A stretch of 7,352 nucleotides of DNA from an uncultured Micrococcales bacterium (GTDB lineage Bacteria > Actinomycetota > Actinomycetes > Actinomycetales > Microbacteriaceae): the NCBI GenBank assembly GCA_913056225.1, contig CAJXMQ010000048.1, positions 1 to 7,352 of the forward strand, given 5' to 3'. A program made the position numbers and the translations under genes. Below, piece after piece: positions 6,281-7,352 of the stretch; position 1 is the stretch's first letter, and every line of letters starts with the position of its first letter. A model generated the notes under the pieces. That model was not told where the DNA came from, made no database searches, and worked only from the letters and a program-made list of their open reading frames with translations.

Positions 6281-7352
6281 AATTTGAAGGCTGGGGTGGT
6301 GACTGGAAGGCTCGGATTGCCGTCCTGGGGCTTTCCAGCACCGGATTTTCGGTAGCAGACACACTAATTGAGTTGGGTGCGCGGGTAAAAGTGTTTGCCA
6401 AGCACGCAAGTGATGAAAACATTGAACTTTTAGAAGTTATTGGCGGAGAGTTAGAAGATAGTGATACCAGAGTCTCCGCAATGGATGAGTTTGACCCGGA
6501 GCTTGTGGTTATATCCCCGGGCTTCACTCCAAGTCATCCAATGATTGAGCACCTGCGAAATCGTCAGATTCCAATTTGGACGGATATTGATCTTGCTTGG
6601 AAGCTAAGAGATCGTCAACCGAAGTGCAATTGGATTACCATCACCGGCACCAATGGAAAAACCACCACCGTGGAGATGGTTACTCATATTTTGAACAGCT
6701 CCGGAAAAAAAGCAGTAGCTTGCGGAAACATCGGAAACCCAATCCTGAATCCGCTGCGAGAGCCAGTTGAATTTGATTTTTTTGTGGTGGAGCTTTCCAG
6801 CTTCCAACTTCACTACATAGACGAAATCTCACCTATTTCCTCAGCATTTTTAAACATCGCCGACGACCACCTGGACTGGCATCAGGGATTTGATAACTAT
6901 CTGCAGGCGAAGGCAAAGATTTATGAAAATACCCAGGTGGCCGCGGTTTACAACGTTGAGGACAAAAACACCCTTACCTCACTTGAGCAGGCTGAAGTTG
7001 TTGAGGGTTGCAGAGCAATCGGATTCACCCTCGGAATGCCTTCGGTGAGCATGGTGGGTTACGTGGAGGAAGTGTTAGCAGATCGAGCTTTTTTGGAGCA
7101 GAGAGCAGATAACGCTTTAGAGATTGCCACGCATGAGGACCTCGAGCAAATAGCACCCATCAGCATGCAGTTGCTTCAAAACGTCGCAGCAGCGTCAGCG
7201 TTGTGTCGATCGGTCGGAGTTTCACCGGCCGAGATTAAATCTGGAATCAGAAGCTTTTCTCAATCCGAACACCGCAATCAGTTTCTGGGTGAGGTTGCTG
7301 GGGTGAGGTTTATTAACGATTCCAAAGCCACTAACTCCCACGCGACAATAGC
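6262..7352 (+). CDS. murD: MurD: UDP-N-acetylmuramoyl-L-alanine--D-glutamate ligase (3' end cut by window)
   Basis: MurD adds D-glutamate to UDP-MurNAc-L-Ala with ATP, the second residue of the stem peptide. About 363 residues are present and the frame runs open to the window end. From ATG 6262: nucleotide-fold start IAVLGLSSTGFSVADTL (19-35), VVISPGFTPSHP (82-93), P-loop ITGTNGKTTT (127-136), GNIGNP (155-160), VVELSSFQL (175-183), NIADDHLDWH (198-207), likely carbamylated Lys217 in LQAKAKIYE, His337-Arg338 in SEHRNQF, and NDSKATNSHAT (352-362). All main catalytic residues are kept. The start is uncertain: ATG 6262 overlaps mraY by 19 bases, whereas an in-frame GTG at 6277 overlaps by 4 (GTGA) and drops five residues. 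Neither has a good ribosome site. About 100-150 residues of the C-terminal domain should lie beyond the window. Confidence 0.94.
   Translation, partial: MDLRAVKFEGWGGDWKARIAVLGLSSTGFSVADTLIELGARVKVFAKHASDENIELLEVIGGELEDSDTRVSAMDEFDPELVVISPGFTPSHPMIEHLRNRQIPIWTDIDLAWKLRDRQPKCNWITITGTNGKTTTVEMVTHILNSSGKKAVACGNIGNPILNPLREPVEFDFFVVELSSFQLHYIDEISPISSAFLNIADDHLDWHQGFDNYLQAKAKIYENTQVAAVYNVEDKNTLTSLEQAEVVEGCRAIGFTLGMPSVSMVGYVEEVLADRAFLEQRADNALEIATHEDLEQIAPISMQLLQNVAAASALCRSVGVSPAEIKSGIRSFSQSEHRNQFLGEVAGVRFINDSKATNSHATI

Noticed and set aside
6071..6527. Two overlapping minus-strand open frames across the mraY/murD junction
   Set aside because: Both are antisense to well-supported coding sequence, and their translations have no family features.
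1..7352. Mobile element, CRISPR array, tRNA, riboswitch or defence system
   Set aside because: The window is filled by seven collinear dcw genes; no inverted repeat ends, direct repeat series, cloverleaf or non-coding stretch long enough to hold one was seen.

Overview
The window is one stretch of a bacterial division and cell wall (dcw) cluster. Every gene lies on the + strand and almost no base is non-coding. The order is rsmH (last 26 codons only), ftsL-like, ftsI/pbpB, murE, murF, mraY and murD (5' part, cut by the window end). This is the usual dcw order, with ftsW, murG, murC, ftsQ and ftsZ expected beyond the right edge.

Origin: the gene order, the RsmH tail (NPRSASARLRAAEK) and the style of the PBP, MraY and Mur proteins suggest an actinobacterium. 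The base composition looks close to half G+C by eye, low for that phylum, and genes are tightly overlapped. Together with an unusual MurE, this fits a streamlined Microbacteriaceae-like organism, such as the small aquatic Rhodoluna/Aquiluna type. That placement is inference and has not been tested against a database.

Layout: rsmH ends inside the ftsL start (ATGA). ftsL encodes a one-pass membrane protein with a coiled coil. After 19 bases comes ftsI, the septal class B transpeptidase. It ends in two consecutive TAG codons and is followed at once by murE. murE overlaps murF by 8 bases (GTG start), murF abuts mraY with no gap, and mraY overlaps murD by 4 or 19 bases depending on the murD start. 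No promoter, terminator, RNA gene, repeat array or mobile element was found. The genes are probably co-transcribed from a promoter upstream of the window and translationally coupled.

Function: MurD, MurE and MurF add successive amino acids to UDP-MurNAc in the cytoplasm. MraY transfers the finished UDP-MurNAc-pentapeptide onto undecaprenyl phosphate at the membrane. FtsI cross-links the resulting material at the septum, in a divisome that includes the FtsL-like protein. The most notable feature is MurE: its ATP site and catalytic lysine are intact, but the motifs that read the third amino acid differ from the meso-diaminopimelate type. I see no novel system here; this is a core housekeeping locus.
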